From contig JBDTSP010000001.1 in NCBI GenBank assembly GCA_039931065.1, positions 522,674-586,673 of the forward strand: 64,000 nt of DNA, written 5' to 3'. The DNA comes from CADEED01 sp039931065. GTDB taxonomy: Bacteria; Pseudomonadota; Gammaproteobacteria; Steroidobacterales; Steroidobacteraceae. The notes under the pieces were generated by a model. It was not told the DNA's origin. It ran no database searches and saw only the letters and a program-made list of their open reading frames with translations. Below are positions 16,339 to 24,521 of the stretch, piece by piece; position 1 is the first letter of the stretch, and the number at the start of each line of letters is the position of its first letter. The position numbers and the translations under genes were made by a program.

Positions 16339-17151
16339 ATGAATGAAGATCCTGCGAGCACGGCGAAGCTGATCGAGGTCCGGATTCGCGCTCGTCTCGC
16401 ACGGCACGACGTCGCAAGGCCGTTGCTGGTCGGCATCTGCGGCAGCCAGGGCAGCGGCAAGAGCACCGTCTGCCGCTACGTCGCCCATTCCGCGGCAGCG
16501 TCGGGAATCCGTGTCGCCGTCCTGTCGATCGACGATCTGTATCTGCCACGCCAGGCGCGCGAGATCCTGGCGTTGAAGGTTCATCCATTGCTTTGCACCC
16601 GAGGCGTGCCGGGCACGCACGAAGTCCTGTTAGGCGTGCGCACGCTTGGCGCGCTCGGAGCGAGCGAGCGCGTGAGGATCCCCCGCTTCGACAAGGCCCG
16701 TGACGATCGTCTTCCGCAGGAGCTCTGGGACACCGTCGATGCGCCGCTCGACCTCATCCTGTTCGAGGGCTGGTGCGTCGGTGCGACGCCGCAAGCGGCG
16801 CACCAGCTTGATGCGGCGATCAATACGCTCGAGGCGCAGGAGGACGCCGATGGCCGCTGGCGGCACTACGTCAACGACGCGTTGTCGCTTGAATATCAGG
16901 AGTTGTTTGCGCCGATCGACTATCTAGTCTTGCTGGCGGCGCCGTCATTCGAAATCGTGACTCAGTGGCGCATCGAACAGGAGCAGCAGTTGCGTGCGGC
17001 GCGGCCCGATGCGAGCGGCGTCATGACGGACGCGCAGATCGTGCACTTCGTGCAGCACTACGAGCGCCTTACACGTCACGTATTGGCCGAGATGCCGGCG
17101 CGTGCCGATCTCGTGCTGCGCCTGGACCAGAACCGGCGCGTAATCGCCTGA
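16339..17151 (+). CDS. D-glycerate 3-kinase
   Basis: P-loop kinase of 270 residues of the plant-type GLYK family, which makes 3-phosphoglycerate from D-glycerate. The Walker A motif is GICGSQGSGKSTVCRY (about residues 32-47), the Walker B-like segment VAVLSIDDLYLPRQAR, and family motifs RGVPGTHE, IPRFDKARDDR and LILFEGWCVG are all present. ATG 16339 lies 20 bases after the reductase stop. With that reductase it forms a hydroxypyruvate-to-3-phosphoglycerate module feeding central metabolism. The frame is open upstream to 15982, but that part overlaps the reductase. Confidence 0.9.
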   Translation: MNEDPASTAKLIEVRIRARLARHDVARPLLVGICGSQGSGKSTVCRYVAHSAAASGIRVAVLSIDDLYLPRQAREILALKVHPLLCTRGVPGTHEVLLGVRTLGALGASERVRIPRFDKARDDRLPQELWDTVDAPLDLILFEGWCVGATPQAAHQLDAAINTLEAQEDADGRWRHYVNDALSLEYQELFAPIDYLVLLAAPSFEIVTQWRIEQEQQLRAARPDASGVMTDAQIVHFVQHYERLTRHVLAEMPARADLVLRLDQNRRVIA

Positions 17152-17282
17152 GTCGCGTACTCGCTCAGGTCATCCCGTTGTTATATTCTTTTGCGGAACG
17201 GACCGGGCGGGGATCAGCCAATGGCATCGCGCTTGCTCACGGGTCGGACCTCATTTTTTGCCTGGATAGGGAGTGGATCAAG

Positions 17283-18149
17283 ATGGCCCAAGTGACACGA
17301 CGTGACGCCTTGACCGCCGCAGCAGCCGTCCTTGCGGGAGCCACGCACGCATCTGCTGCCGCGCCGAAGGCCAATCCCATCGTTCAGAAAGGCCGCCTCA
17401 AGCAGTCGGTCTGCCGCTGGTGCTATCAGAAGATACCGCTCCCCGAGTTCTGCAAGGCGGTCGCAGAGATGGGTCTCACCGCTATTGACCTGGTGGACGA
17501 GAAAGATTGGGGCGTTCTCGCCGACCATGGTCTGCATTGTTCGATGGCCTGGAACACGAGTCCTGGAGGTATTCCCAATGGTCTGAACGATCCCGCGAAC
17601 CATGACGAGATCGTGGGCGGCATCATCGACGCGATGCCGCGGGCAAAGAAGGCGGGCGTGCCGAACATCATCGCCTTTTTCGGCAACCGCAAAGGCATTT
17701 CCGATGACGACGCGATCAAGAATTGCGTGATCGGCCTCAACCGCCTCAAGAAAGCGGCCGAGGAGCACGAGTTGACGATCTGTGTCGAACTACTCAACAG
17801 CAAGGTTGACCACAAGGATTACCAGGGCGACCGCACCTGGTTTGGCGTGGAGGTGGTGAAAAGAGTCGAGTCGCCGCGCGTGAAGCTCCTCTACGACATC
17901 TACCATATGCAAATCATGGAAGGCGACGTGATGCGCACTATCCGCGACAACCACCAGTGGTTCGCCCACTATCACACCGGCGGTGTGCCCGGTCGCCACG
18001 AGCTTGACGACACGCAGGAGCTGAACTGGCGCACGGTCGCGAAGACCATCGCAGACACGGGCTTTACCGGCTATATGGCGCACGAATTCGTGCCTACGCG
18101 CGATCCTTTGACGTCGTTGCGGGAGGCGGTCGTTCTGTGCGACGTGTAG
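17283..18149 (+). CDS. Hydroxypyruvate-isomerase-like TIM-barrel protein with Tat signal
   Basis: Protein of 288 residues of the xylose-isomerase-like TIM-barrel (Hyi/IolE) fold. The N-terminus has a twin-arginine signal, TRRDALTAAAAVLAGATHAS, so it is probably exported folded. Conserved acidic residues and metal ligands appear in TICVELLNSK, KLLYDIYHMQIMEGD, AHYHTGGVPGRHELDD and YMAHEFVP. Cytosolic Hyi interconverts hydroxypyruvate and tartronate semialdehyde, which would suit the reductase and kinase upstream. Export argues against simple participation in that pathway. ATG 17283 has GGAG upstream; 131 bases separate it from the kinase gene. Confidence 0.75.
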   Translation: MAQVTRRDALTAAAAVLAGATHASAAAPKANPIVQKGRLKQSVCRWCYQKIPLPEFCKAVAEMGLTAIDLVDEKDWGVLADHGLHCSMAWNTSPGGIPNGLNDPANHDEIVGGIIDAMPRAKKAGVPNIIAFFGNRKGISDDDAIKNCVIGLNRLKKAAEEHELTICVELLNSKVDHKDYQGDRTWFGVEVVKRVESPRVKLLYDIYHMQIMEGDVMRTIRDNHQWFAHYHTGGVPGRHELDDTQELNWRTVAKTIADTGFTGYMAHEFVPTRDPLTSLREAVVLCDV

Positions 18150-18249
18150 TGGCTGGCGCTTTGCGCAGTGGGTGAAAGCGTAAACGTAGACCCCTCAGGC
18201 CGTCGCAGTAGCGCTGAAGATCGGGCGATTCTCAGCGGCTAGTTAACCT

Positions 18250-18303
18250 GTGTCGCGCGACCCGATTTATCGTCGTCGCAGATTCCAGTCCGAAACCATC
18301 GAG
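18250..18303 (+). pseudogene. IS6-family transposase N-terminal fragment
   Basis: The plus strand reads SRDPIYRRRRFQSETIES, matching QRDPIYRGRRYQTETIEL at the start of the IS6 transposase at 42835. The fragment ends as the antisense GMC gene begins. It sits in the 159-base gap between two convergent genes. Confidence 0.55.
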
Positions 18304-18308
18304 TCGTA

Positions 18309-19991
18309 TCAAAGATTCCGCATCTTGAACTGCTCCATCAAATAGTCCGTCGACCTCACCGCCATCGCCATAATCGTCAAAGTCGGGTTCTGACACGCCC
18401 CCGACGGAAACCCCGCCGCATCCATCACAAACAGATTCTTCACATCATGCGATTGCTGGAACTGGTTCAGCACTGACTGCTTTGGATCCGCCCCCATCCG
18501 GGCCGATCCCATCTCGTGGATGCCGTAACCCGGAACGCGGTCCTCGTGCGCGAACGTGCTGATGTTCTTCGCCCCCGACGCCTCTAACATCTCCCCGGCA
18601 GTCACCGCCATATCGCGGATCAACTTCCGCTCGTTTTCGCCCCAGCCGACATCGATGTGCAGCACGGGGATGCCGAACACATCCGTCACGCTCTTGTTCA
18701 ACGTCACGCGATTGTGTTTGTAAGGCAGGCACTCGCCGAAGCCGACCAGGTTCATCGTCCACTGGCCGTTCTTCACGGCATCCTTGTACGCCTGGCCGAA
18801 TCCCGGCGCGCCCATCGTGAAGCTGAGATTACTACCGCCCTGAAATCCATAGCCGCGCACGAAGTCCTTGTGCCGCTCGCCATTCGCGGTATTGCGAAAC
18901 CGGATCACGTACGGCCCGGTCGGCCGCCGCGCGGTGTTCAAGCTCGGCTTGCCCGGCATGTCGGGGAATTCGCCGGCAGCGCCACCCGCGGCCCACATGT
19001 GATCCATCAGGTATTCACCGAGCACGCCGCTCGAGTTGCCGAGCCCATCCTTCGCCGAGTTCAGCAGGATGCGTGTCGACTCGAGCGCCTGCGCGCACAG
19101 CACGACCGTCTTGGCGCGGATCTCGCGCGTCTCGCGCGTGATGCGGTCCACGTAGGTGACGCCGCGCGCCTTGTTAGTCGCCGGGTCCATCATCACCTGG
19201 TAGACCATCGCGTTCGGAATGTGCGTGCAGTTGCCGCTCTTCAACGCGTCGGCCACCGTGGTGAAGGCGGCGTTGAAATATGAATGCGTGACGCAGCCGC
19301 GCTCGCACGGGCCGCAGTAGTGGCAGGGCGCGCGGCCGTTGATCGGCTTGGTGAGGTTGGCCATGCGACCGATGGTGAGCGTGCGGCCGAACTTCGATTT
19401 GATCGCGCCGCGGACTTTGGATTCGACACAGGTGAGCGCCATCGGCGGCTGGAAATTGCTGTCCGGCAGTTCTGGCACGTTTTCGACCATGCCGCAGATG
19501 CCGACGTAGTCCTCCACCAGCCCGTAGTATTTGACGAGGTCCTTGTAATCGAGCGGCCAGTCAGCCCCCTGGCCGTCGAACGAATAACCTTTCAGATCCT
19601 GCTGCGAGAAGCGATAACTGTGCCGCCCCCAGACGTTGGTGCGCCCGCCCGTCACGCGCATGCGGCCTTGCCACGAGAACGGCTTGCCCTGCGCGGTGGT
19701 GTATGGTTCGTCGATGTCGTTGCAGAACCAGCTTTCGTTGTATTCGGTGCATGCGTAGCAGTCTTTCTGCACGGGCCGCTGTCGCCGGATCAGATCGTTG
19801 GCGCGCGCCTGGTATTTGAGCTGATAGGGTTGGACGTGCTCGCGGTAGTCGCCGTCCTTGAGCGGCCGGCCGGCGCAGACCAGGGCGACGCGCATGCCCG
19901 CTTCGCTCATGCGCTTCGCGGCCCACCCACCGGAAGCTCCCGAACCGACCACAATCGCATCGTACTCTTGAGGCCGGGCTAGCTTCTGCAT
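18309..19991 (-). CDS. GMC-family oxidoreductase (gluconate 2-dehydrogenase flavoprotein type)
   Basis: FAD-dependent GMC oxidoreductase of 560 residues. The N-terminal Rossmann motif is DAIVVGSGASGGWAAKRM. A Cys-rich segment CHYCGPCERGC is typical of the membrane-linked sugar/gluconate dehydrogenase branch. The catalytic C-terminal region includes EMGSARMGADP and NPTLTIMAMAVRSTDYL. It oxidises a sugar or sugar acid, probably in the periplasm, passing electrons to a cytochrome or quinone. ATG 19991 was chosen because the conserved region follows closely (MQKLARPQEYD); an ORF extension to 20066 adds an unlikely Arg/Ser-rich stretch. It is divergent from its probable small subunit at 20065. Confidence 0.88.
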   Translation of the reverse strand: MQKLARPQEYDAIVVGSGASGGWAAKRMSEAGMRVALVCAGRPLKDGDYREHVQPYQLKYQARANDLIRRQRPVQKDCYACTEYNESWFCNDIDEPYTTAQGKPFSWQGRMRVTGGRTNVWGRHSYRFSQQDLKGYSFDGQGADWPLDYKDLVKYYGLVEDYVGICGMVENVPELPDSNFQPPMALTCVESKVRGAIKSKFGRTLTIGRMANLTKPINGRAPCHYCGPCERGCVTHSYFNAAFTTVADALKSGNCTHIPNAMVYQVMMDPATNKARGVTYVDRITRETREIRAKTVVLCAQALESTRILLNSAKDGLGNSSGVLGEYLMDHMWAAGGAAGEFPDMPGKPSLNTARRPTGPYVIRFRNTANGERHKDFVRGYGFQGGSNLSFTMGAPGFGQAYKDAVKNGQWTMNLVGFGECLPYKHNRVTLNKSVTDVFGIPVLHIDVGWGENERKLIRDMAVTAGEMLEASGAKNISTFAHEDRVPGYGIHEMGSARMGADPKQSVLNQFQQSHDVKNLFVMDAAGFPSGACQNPTLTIMAMAVRSTDYLMEQFKMRNL

Positions 19992-20064
19992 GCGCACTCC
20001 TGGGACACTTGGCGAAGGACTGCGCCGGACTATACTGCGGTCACAACGCGACCGAGAAGGTGTC

Positions 20065-20673
20065 ATGAATAACGACGTGCGTAACGAGCCTTTAGCTGTA
20101 AATGCCGATTCGGGAGAAGGACCGCTGCGTCATTTTCGTGTGGGACGACGCGCCGTGGTGCAATCGCTCGTGGCCGGCGCCGGCGCGGTGGTGTTCGCGT
20201 CGCGAGCGCCGGCGGCGCACGGACATCACGCGGCGACAGAACCCGAGGCCGCGGCAGCAGCAATTGGCGCGGACTCGACGCTGCTCTTCCTCGATCGCCA
20301 CGCGTTCGACACGCTCGCGTTGCTGAGTGAGCAGATCGTTCCCGGCGCGCGTGCGGTTGCGGTGCCGGAATTCCTCGATCGGCTTCTTGCGGTCGAATCG
20401 ACGGAGACGCAGAAGCGCTTCATGCAGTCGCTCGGCGCGTTCGAGCACGAGGCTCGCGAAGCGCATGGCGTGTCGTGGAAAGCGTTGACGGAAAGCCAAG
20501 CGACAGCGCTGCTCACGAAGATTTCCAACCTGCCGGACATCGATCCGACGCGGAAAGCCTTCGACGGGATCAAGGGTGCCGTCTCGGAGACCTACTTCTC
20601 GAGCGAGGCCGGCATGAAAGAACTCGGGTGGAACGGCAGCATGGCGTTCGCGCCGCCGAGTGTCTGCGGGTGA
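20065..20673 (+). CDS. Gluconate 2-dehydrogenase subunit 3 family protein
   Basis: Protein of 202 residues with a twin-arginine-type N-terminus (VGRRAVVQSLVAGAGAVVFA) and a helical body matching the gluconate-2-dehydrogenase subunit-3 family: FDTLALLSEQIVPGARAVAV, PEFLDRLLAVES, and a C-terminal YFSSEAGMKELGWNGS. Such subunits ride with GMC flavoproteins through the Tat system. It is divergent from the GMC gene with 73 bases between starts, so a shared promoter region is likely. ATG 20065 precedes MNNDVRNEP. Confidence 0.85.
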   Translation: MNNDVRNEPLAVNADSGEGPLRHFRVGRRAVVQSLVAGAGAVVFASRAPAAHGHHAATEPEAAAAAIGADSTLLFLDRHAFDTLALLSEQIVPGARAVAVPEFLDRLLAVESTETQKRFMQSLGAFEHEAREAHGVSWKALTESQATALLTKISNLPDIDPTRKAFDGIKGAVSETYFSSEAGMKELGWNGSMAFAPPSVCG

Positions 20674-20782
20674 GGGCGGTCCGCGTCTCTACGCCGCTGG
20701 CTTGAGCCGAACCGCGTTAACTGAGACAACTGCGCGCGCCTGGACGAATGCCGGCGTGTCGTTCCATGAGCGGCGTGGGCAT

Positions 20783-21496
20783 TCATCCCATGCCGAAAAT
20801 GCGTTGAAGCGCTGATTGGAAGTGGCGCACCAACGCTGCTTCCGCCTGATCGGCATCGCGGCGAGCGCAGGCTTCGAGAATTTCGACGTGCTCGCGGAGG
20901 GTTCGCAACGCGAGCGGCGCTGTGATTCGGCGATCAAGCTTGATGAGGATGAGATAGTTCTTGAGGCGCCTGGCGGCGGTTTCGATGAGCGGATTTCGCA
21001 GGCTAGCAACCATCCCTCCATGCAGACGGCTTTCGAGCGCTTCGAGTTGCTGCAGATTTTCCGGCTCCAGGCCTTTGCTCGTGATCTGTCTGACGAGGGT
21101 CTCGTGATCCTTGAGCAACTTTTCGATCGCCGCCGCGTCTGCGCTTTCCGCATAGGTGCGAGCCGCAGTCCGCTCGATCATCGAGCGGAATTGATAGGTG
21201 CTGCGCGCAAGTTCTAGGTCGGGTTTGAGGAACTCGATGCCGGCGCGCGGGTGAATGGTGAGGACACCCTCGGTCTCCAGGATCCTGAGCGCATCGCGCA
21301 AGGGCTGGACCGGCAATCCTAACAAACGGACCAAGTCGTTCTGCGAAAGATAGGCGCCGGCGGGAACCTTTCGGGTGAAGAGTCCTTCGAGGATGGCCTG
21401 ATACGCCGTTTCGCCCAGGCTCCTGCCACTGACTTCCGCGGGGGCGGAGGCCGCGACCGGCTTGGATGAAGTTTTGGGCTTGGATCGTTTGACCAT
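20783..21496 (-). CDS. GntR-family (FadR subgroup) regulator
   Basis: Regulator of 237 residues. A winged helix-turn-helix lies at about 25-95, with LGETAYQAILEGLFTRKVPA, LVRLLGLPVQPLRDALRILE and GVLTIHPRAGIEF. An FCD ligand domain follows (about 105-235), with YQFRSMIERTAARTYAE and LREHVEILEACARRDADQAE carrying metal/acid-binding positions. FadR-subgroup members usually sense carboxylates or sugar acids. It is divergent from the TonB receptor gene of the sugar pathway, which suggests control of that uptake gene by a pathway intermediate. ATG 21496 was chosen; an upstream extension to 21628 would cover the promoter. Confidence 0.87.
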   Translation of the reverse strand: MVKRSKPKTSSKPVAASAPAEVSGRSLGETAYQAILEGLFTRKVPAGAYLSQNDLVRLLGLPVQPLRDALRILETEGVLTIHPRAGIEFLKPDLELARSTYQFRSMIERTAARTYAESADAAAIEKLLKDHETLVRQITSKGLEPENLQQLEALESRLHGGMVASLRNPLIETAARRLKNYLILIKLDRRITAPLALRTLREHVEILEACARRDADQAEAALVRHFQSALQRIFGMG

Positions 21497-21571
21497 GCGC
21501 GATGTTATCTCAATGGGTTTCCGCAGGTTTTGATGCCGATTTCCTCGCAGCCATAAGATTTCATCTTCGTG

Positions 21572-21581
21572 TTGTGTACAT
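21572..21581 (+). promoter_or_regulatory. Possible FadR-type operator
   Basis: TTGTGTACAT in the GntR/TonB-receptor intergenic region has the TGT-N2-ACA symmetry expected of FadR-subgroup sites (consensus around TNGTNNNACNA). Its place between the two divergent starts fits autoregulation and receptor control. It is a single weak site recognised by eye. Confidence 0.35.
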
Positions 21582-21626
21582 TTCAGAGCGCAGTTATGAT
21601 ATTTCACAACAAAGCGGGGGAGTATC

Positions 21627-24422
21627 ATGAAACGACCAAATCTGTATCACGGCGCGGCATATACGACGTTGGCGCTGTTCTGTGCGTCGCCGGCCCAGGC
21701 CCAGGTGGCTGGTGAGGAAACGGCAGAAATCGTCGTTACGGGAATTCGCGCCAGTCAAAAGCATGCGATTGAAGTCAAACGCACCGCGGTCAACGCGGTC
21801 GACGCGATTGCCAGCGAAGATCTCGGCAAGATGCCGGATCAGAACGTCGCGGAATCGCTGCAGCGCATACCCGGCATCACCATCGACCGCAGTCGCGGAG
21901 TCGGCAATTCGATAACCGTCCGCGGTCTGGGTCCACAGTTCAATACGGTGACGGTCAACGGGCGCGTCGTGGCCACCACCGGCGCGGGCCGGGAATTCGA
22001 TTTCAGCGTCGTGCCGTCGGAGCTCATCGCGGGCGCCGAGGTGTACAAGAGCCCGCAGGCCAATATCAACGGCGCCAGCATTGGCGCAACCGTCAACATC
22101 AAGACGCTGCGGCCGCTCGATCAGGAGGCCGGCCTGCAAGGCGGCGGTTCGGTTCACGCTTATCTCGCGGAGCTTGGAGACAAGACGACGCCATCGGCGG
22201 CGGGGTATTTCACCTGGAAGAACGATGCTGGCCGGTTTGGCGTTGCCGGCGTCGTCATCTATGACAAGAAGGACGAGCGCACCGACAACTTCTTCCCTGG
22301 CGCGAGCTCTTCTCCGCGCAGCTTCGACGACGGATATTACGGAGCAGTCGGCAACGACTCGGGCGGAAATCTCTGCGTCGGAAGCGTGACCGGCGGAGTC
22401 TGTTCACCCCGCATCGCCGACGACGTGACCCTGTTCCGCGACGTGGACATGTATCACAACTTCGCCAACCAGGTGGAGATCTCCGAACGCGAGCGCACCG
22501 GCGGAAACCTGACCGTTCAATACGACGCGACGGACAATCTGCGCCTGACATTCGATGCGATGGTCTCGCACGATGATCATTACTTTCACAACTCCAGCAT
22601 CGTGACGGACTTCAGCGGCGGCACGCTGACCAATCAGGTCGTCGTGGGCGGCACCGATACGACCGAGACGGTCGCCGGCCACGTTCGCACCGTGCATGTC
22701 GGCGGCACGGCGATGGCGGAAACGTTCCAGGGCGGAACCGTCGACGAGATCGTCGAGGATCGCCCGCAAACACGTCTGGTGAGTCTCTACGGATTCCGTG
22801 GGGACTGGAAAAACGGACCTTTGGCTGCCAGCTTCGACGCGTCGATGAGCAAAGCGGAGTACCGCGATCCGGACGGCAACTTCACGACGGTCCGCCTGAA
22901 GGACATGGACTTCACGTATGACCGTGCGAATGGAACGCCGGTGACGGATTTTTCAACCAGCGGACCGTTCTCGCCCGCGGCGACCGACGTCTCTCACCGC
23001 AATGCGCATTACGTCAGCACCGAAGGTCTCAACTACGACGATACGATCTACGACGCCAGGTTCGATGTCTCGTGGGATAACGATGGCGCGGTCGCATTGT
23101 TTGGCGGCGTGGGCTATTCGGACCGGACCAAGGATACGGAAGGGTTCACCTCGCCCAATGCCTGCGCCTATTGCGGTAGCGATGTGATCCTGCCCGCGTC
23201 GCTGTTCCGCGTGACGCATTTGAATTGGATGGGGGATGTCAACGCAGACACCGAGCGCGAGTGGGTGGACTACGACACGGACGCACTCATCGCCGCCATG
23301 ATCCAGGCCAATACCACGGCCAACCCGGCACTGCACAACGGCAGCTTCGAGCTCCCGGTCCCCAATCCCGCCGGCAGTTCGTCCGTGGAGGAAAAAGTCT
23401 CGCTCGCCTACTTGATGGCGCAGTTCAAAGGTGACCTGGGCTCCATGCCGCTCGCCATCAACGCCGGTGTGCGTTTCGAAAAGACGGGCTTCACGTCCGA
23501 CGGCGCCAGCCAGACCGTCCTCAGCGCAGTGCCGAATGGAACGGGGCAAAACATCATCGTGTTGTCGCCCATCGTGCCGGTCAGCCTGAGCGGCGACTAC
23601 ACCGACATCCTGCCGTCGCTCAACGTACGTCTGAACCTCACGGACGACCTGGTTCTGCGAACGGCGGCCTCGCGTGTGATTTCGCGCCCGACGCTGACGG
23701 ATCTTTCGCCGGCGCAAAACATCACCAGCAACCCGGGCAATGAACGCATCTCCCGAGGCAATCCCAATCTGCTGCCGTTCCGTGCGTCGCAGATCGAAGC
23801 GGGGCTCGAGTGGTATTACGACGATCTGTCGATTCTCTCGGGCACCTTCTTCTACAAGTCGATCGACTCGTTCATCACCCGCGGTGTGAGCCAGCAACAG
23901 GTCGATCAGGTGACCTTCATCATCGACGAACCCGTGAACGGCAAAGGCGCGAGCGTCAATGGCCTGGAGGTGAGCTACCAGACCGTGTTCAAGAATCTGC
24001 CGGCGCCATTCGATGGTCTCGGTACGCAAATCAGCTACACGTACACGGACAGCGACGCGGACTACGTGAATCCTGCGCGTCCGACTGCATCCCATTACAC
24101 CTTGGCGGGGCTCTCGCACAATTCGTATACGGCCGTCGGGTTCTACGAGAAGGGCCCATGGCAGGCGCGCCTCTCGTATACGTATAGAGATCAGTATCTG
24201 TTCGCGCCGCAGACACAAACTGGCGTGCCTGAGTTCGTGGACAGCTACGATCAGCTCGACGCCGGCATTCAGTTCAACGTGACGCCGAACATCATCCTCA
24301 CGGCCGATGCCATCAACCTGACGGATTCGTATGAGTTCCACTATGCGAACGTCATTCAAAACACTCAGGAATATCGCACGGTCGGCCGGCGGTTCTCCCT
24401 CGGTGTTCGCATGAAGTTCTGA
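21627..24422 (+). CDS. TonB-dependent receptor of the Caulobacter/Xanthomonas type
   Basis: Outer-membrane receptor of 931 residues. It has a signal peptide (to about residue 26, SPAQAQ), a TonB-box-like EIVVTGIRASQKHAI, a plug domain with PDQNVAESLQRIPGITIDR and a large 22-strand-type barrel ending in the terminal Phe of RFSLGVRMKF. The plug motifs, including SVVPSELIAGAEVYKSPQA, are those of the carbohydrate-related receptors common in Caulobacter and Xanthomonas. Its position between a FadR-type regulator and the deoxysugar operon suggests uptake of a fucose-containing glycoside. ATG 21627 has GGGGG upstream. Confidence 0.93.
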   Translation: MKRPNLYHGAAYTTLALFCASPAQAQVAGEETAEIVVTGIRASQKHAIEVKRTAVNAVDAIASEDLGKMPDQNVAESLQRIPGITIDRSRGVGNSITVRGLGPQFNTVTVNGRVVATTGAGREFDFSVVPSELIAGAEVYKSPQANINGASIGATVNIKTLRPLDQEAGLQGGGSVHAYLAELGDKTTPSAAGYFTWKNDAGRFGVAGVVIYDKKDERTDNFFPGASSSPRSFDDGYYGAVGNDSGGNLCVGSVTGGVCSPRIADDVTLFRDVDMYHNFANQVEISERERTGGNLTVQYDATDNLRLTFDAMVSHDDHYFHNSSIVTDFSGGTLTNQVVVGGTDTTETVAGHVRTVHVGGTAMAETFQGGTVDEIVEDRPQTRLVSLYGFRGDWKNGPLAASFDASMSKAEYRDPDGNFTTVRLKDMDFTYDRANGTPVTDFSTSGPFSPAATDVSHRNAHYVSTEGLNYDDTIYDARFDVSWDNDGAVALFGGVGYSDRTKDTEGFTSPNACAYCGSDVILPASLFRVTHLNWMGDVNADTEREWVDYDTDALIAAMIQANTTANPALHNGSFELPVPNPAGSSSVEEKVSLAYLMAQFKGDLGSMPLAINAGVRFEKTGFTSDGASQTVLSAVPNGTGQNIIVLSPIVPVSLSGDYTDILPSLNVRLNLTDDLVLRTAASRVISRPTLTDLSPAQNITSNPGNERISRGNPNLLPFRASQIEAGLEWYYDDLSILSGTFFYKSIDSFITRGVSQQQVDQVTFIIDEPVNGKGASVNGLEVSYQTVFKNLPAPFDGLGTQISYTYTDSDADYVNPARPTASHYTLAGLSHNSYTAVGFYEKGPWQARLSYTYRDQYLFAPQTQTGVPEFVDSYDQLDAGIQFNVTPNIILTADAINLTDSYEFHYANVIQNTQEYRTVGRRFSLGVRMKF

Positions 24423-24430
24423 CGGAAATC

Positions 24431-24461
24431 ACGGCTGGAGCGTTTTCGACGCCCCAGCCGT
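24431..24461 (+). terminator. Hairpin after the TonB receptor gene
   Basis: ACGGCTGG at 24431 pairs with CCAGCCGT ending at 24461, and an inner GCG/CGC pair extends the stem across one mismatch. No T-run follows, so it may be a Rho-aided terminator or an RNA-stability hairpin. It lies 8 bases after the receptor stop and before the dehydratase operon. Confidence 0.55.
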
Positions 24462-24521
24462 CTGACGAACCCCACGTCTCACCAGGGTGCCAGAACAGCG
24501 CTTTCTCCAGAATCAGCTCGA

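Noticed and set aside
22953..24359. A 468-codon open frame on the minus strand
   Set aside because: It lies opposite the barrel of the TonB receptor, is Arg/His/Val-rich in the way antisense frames of high-GC genes are, and has no domain.
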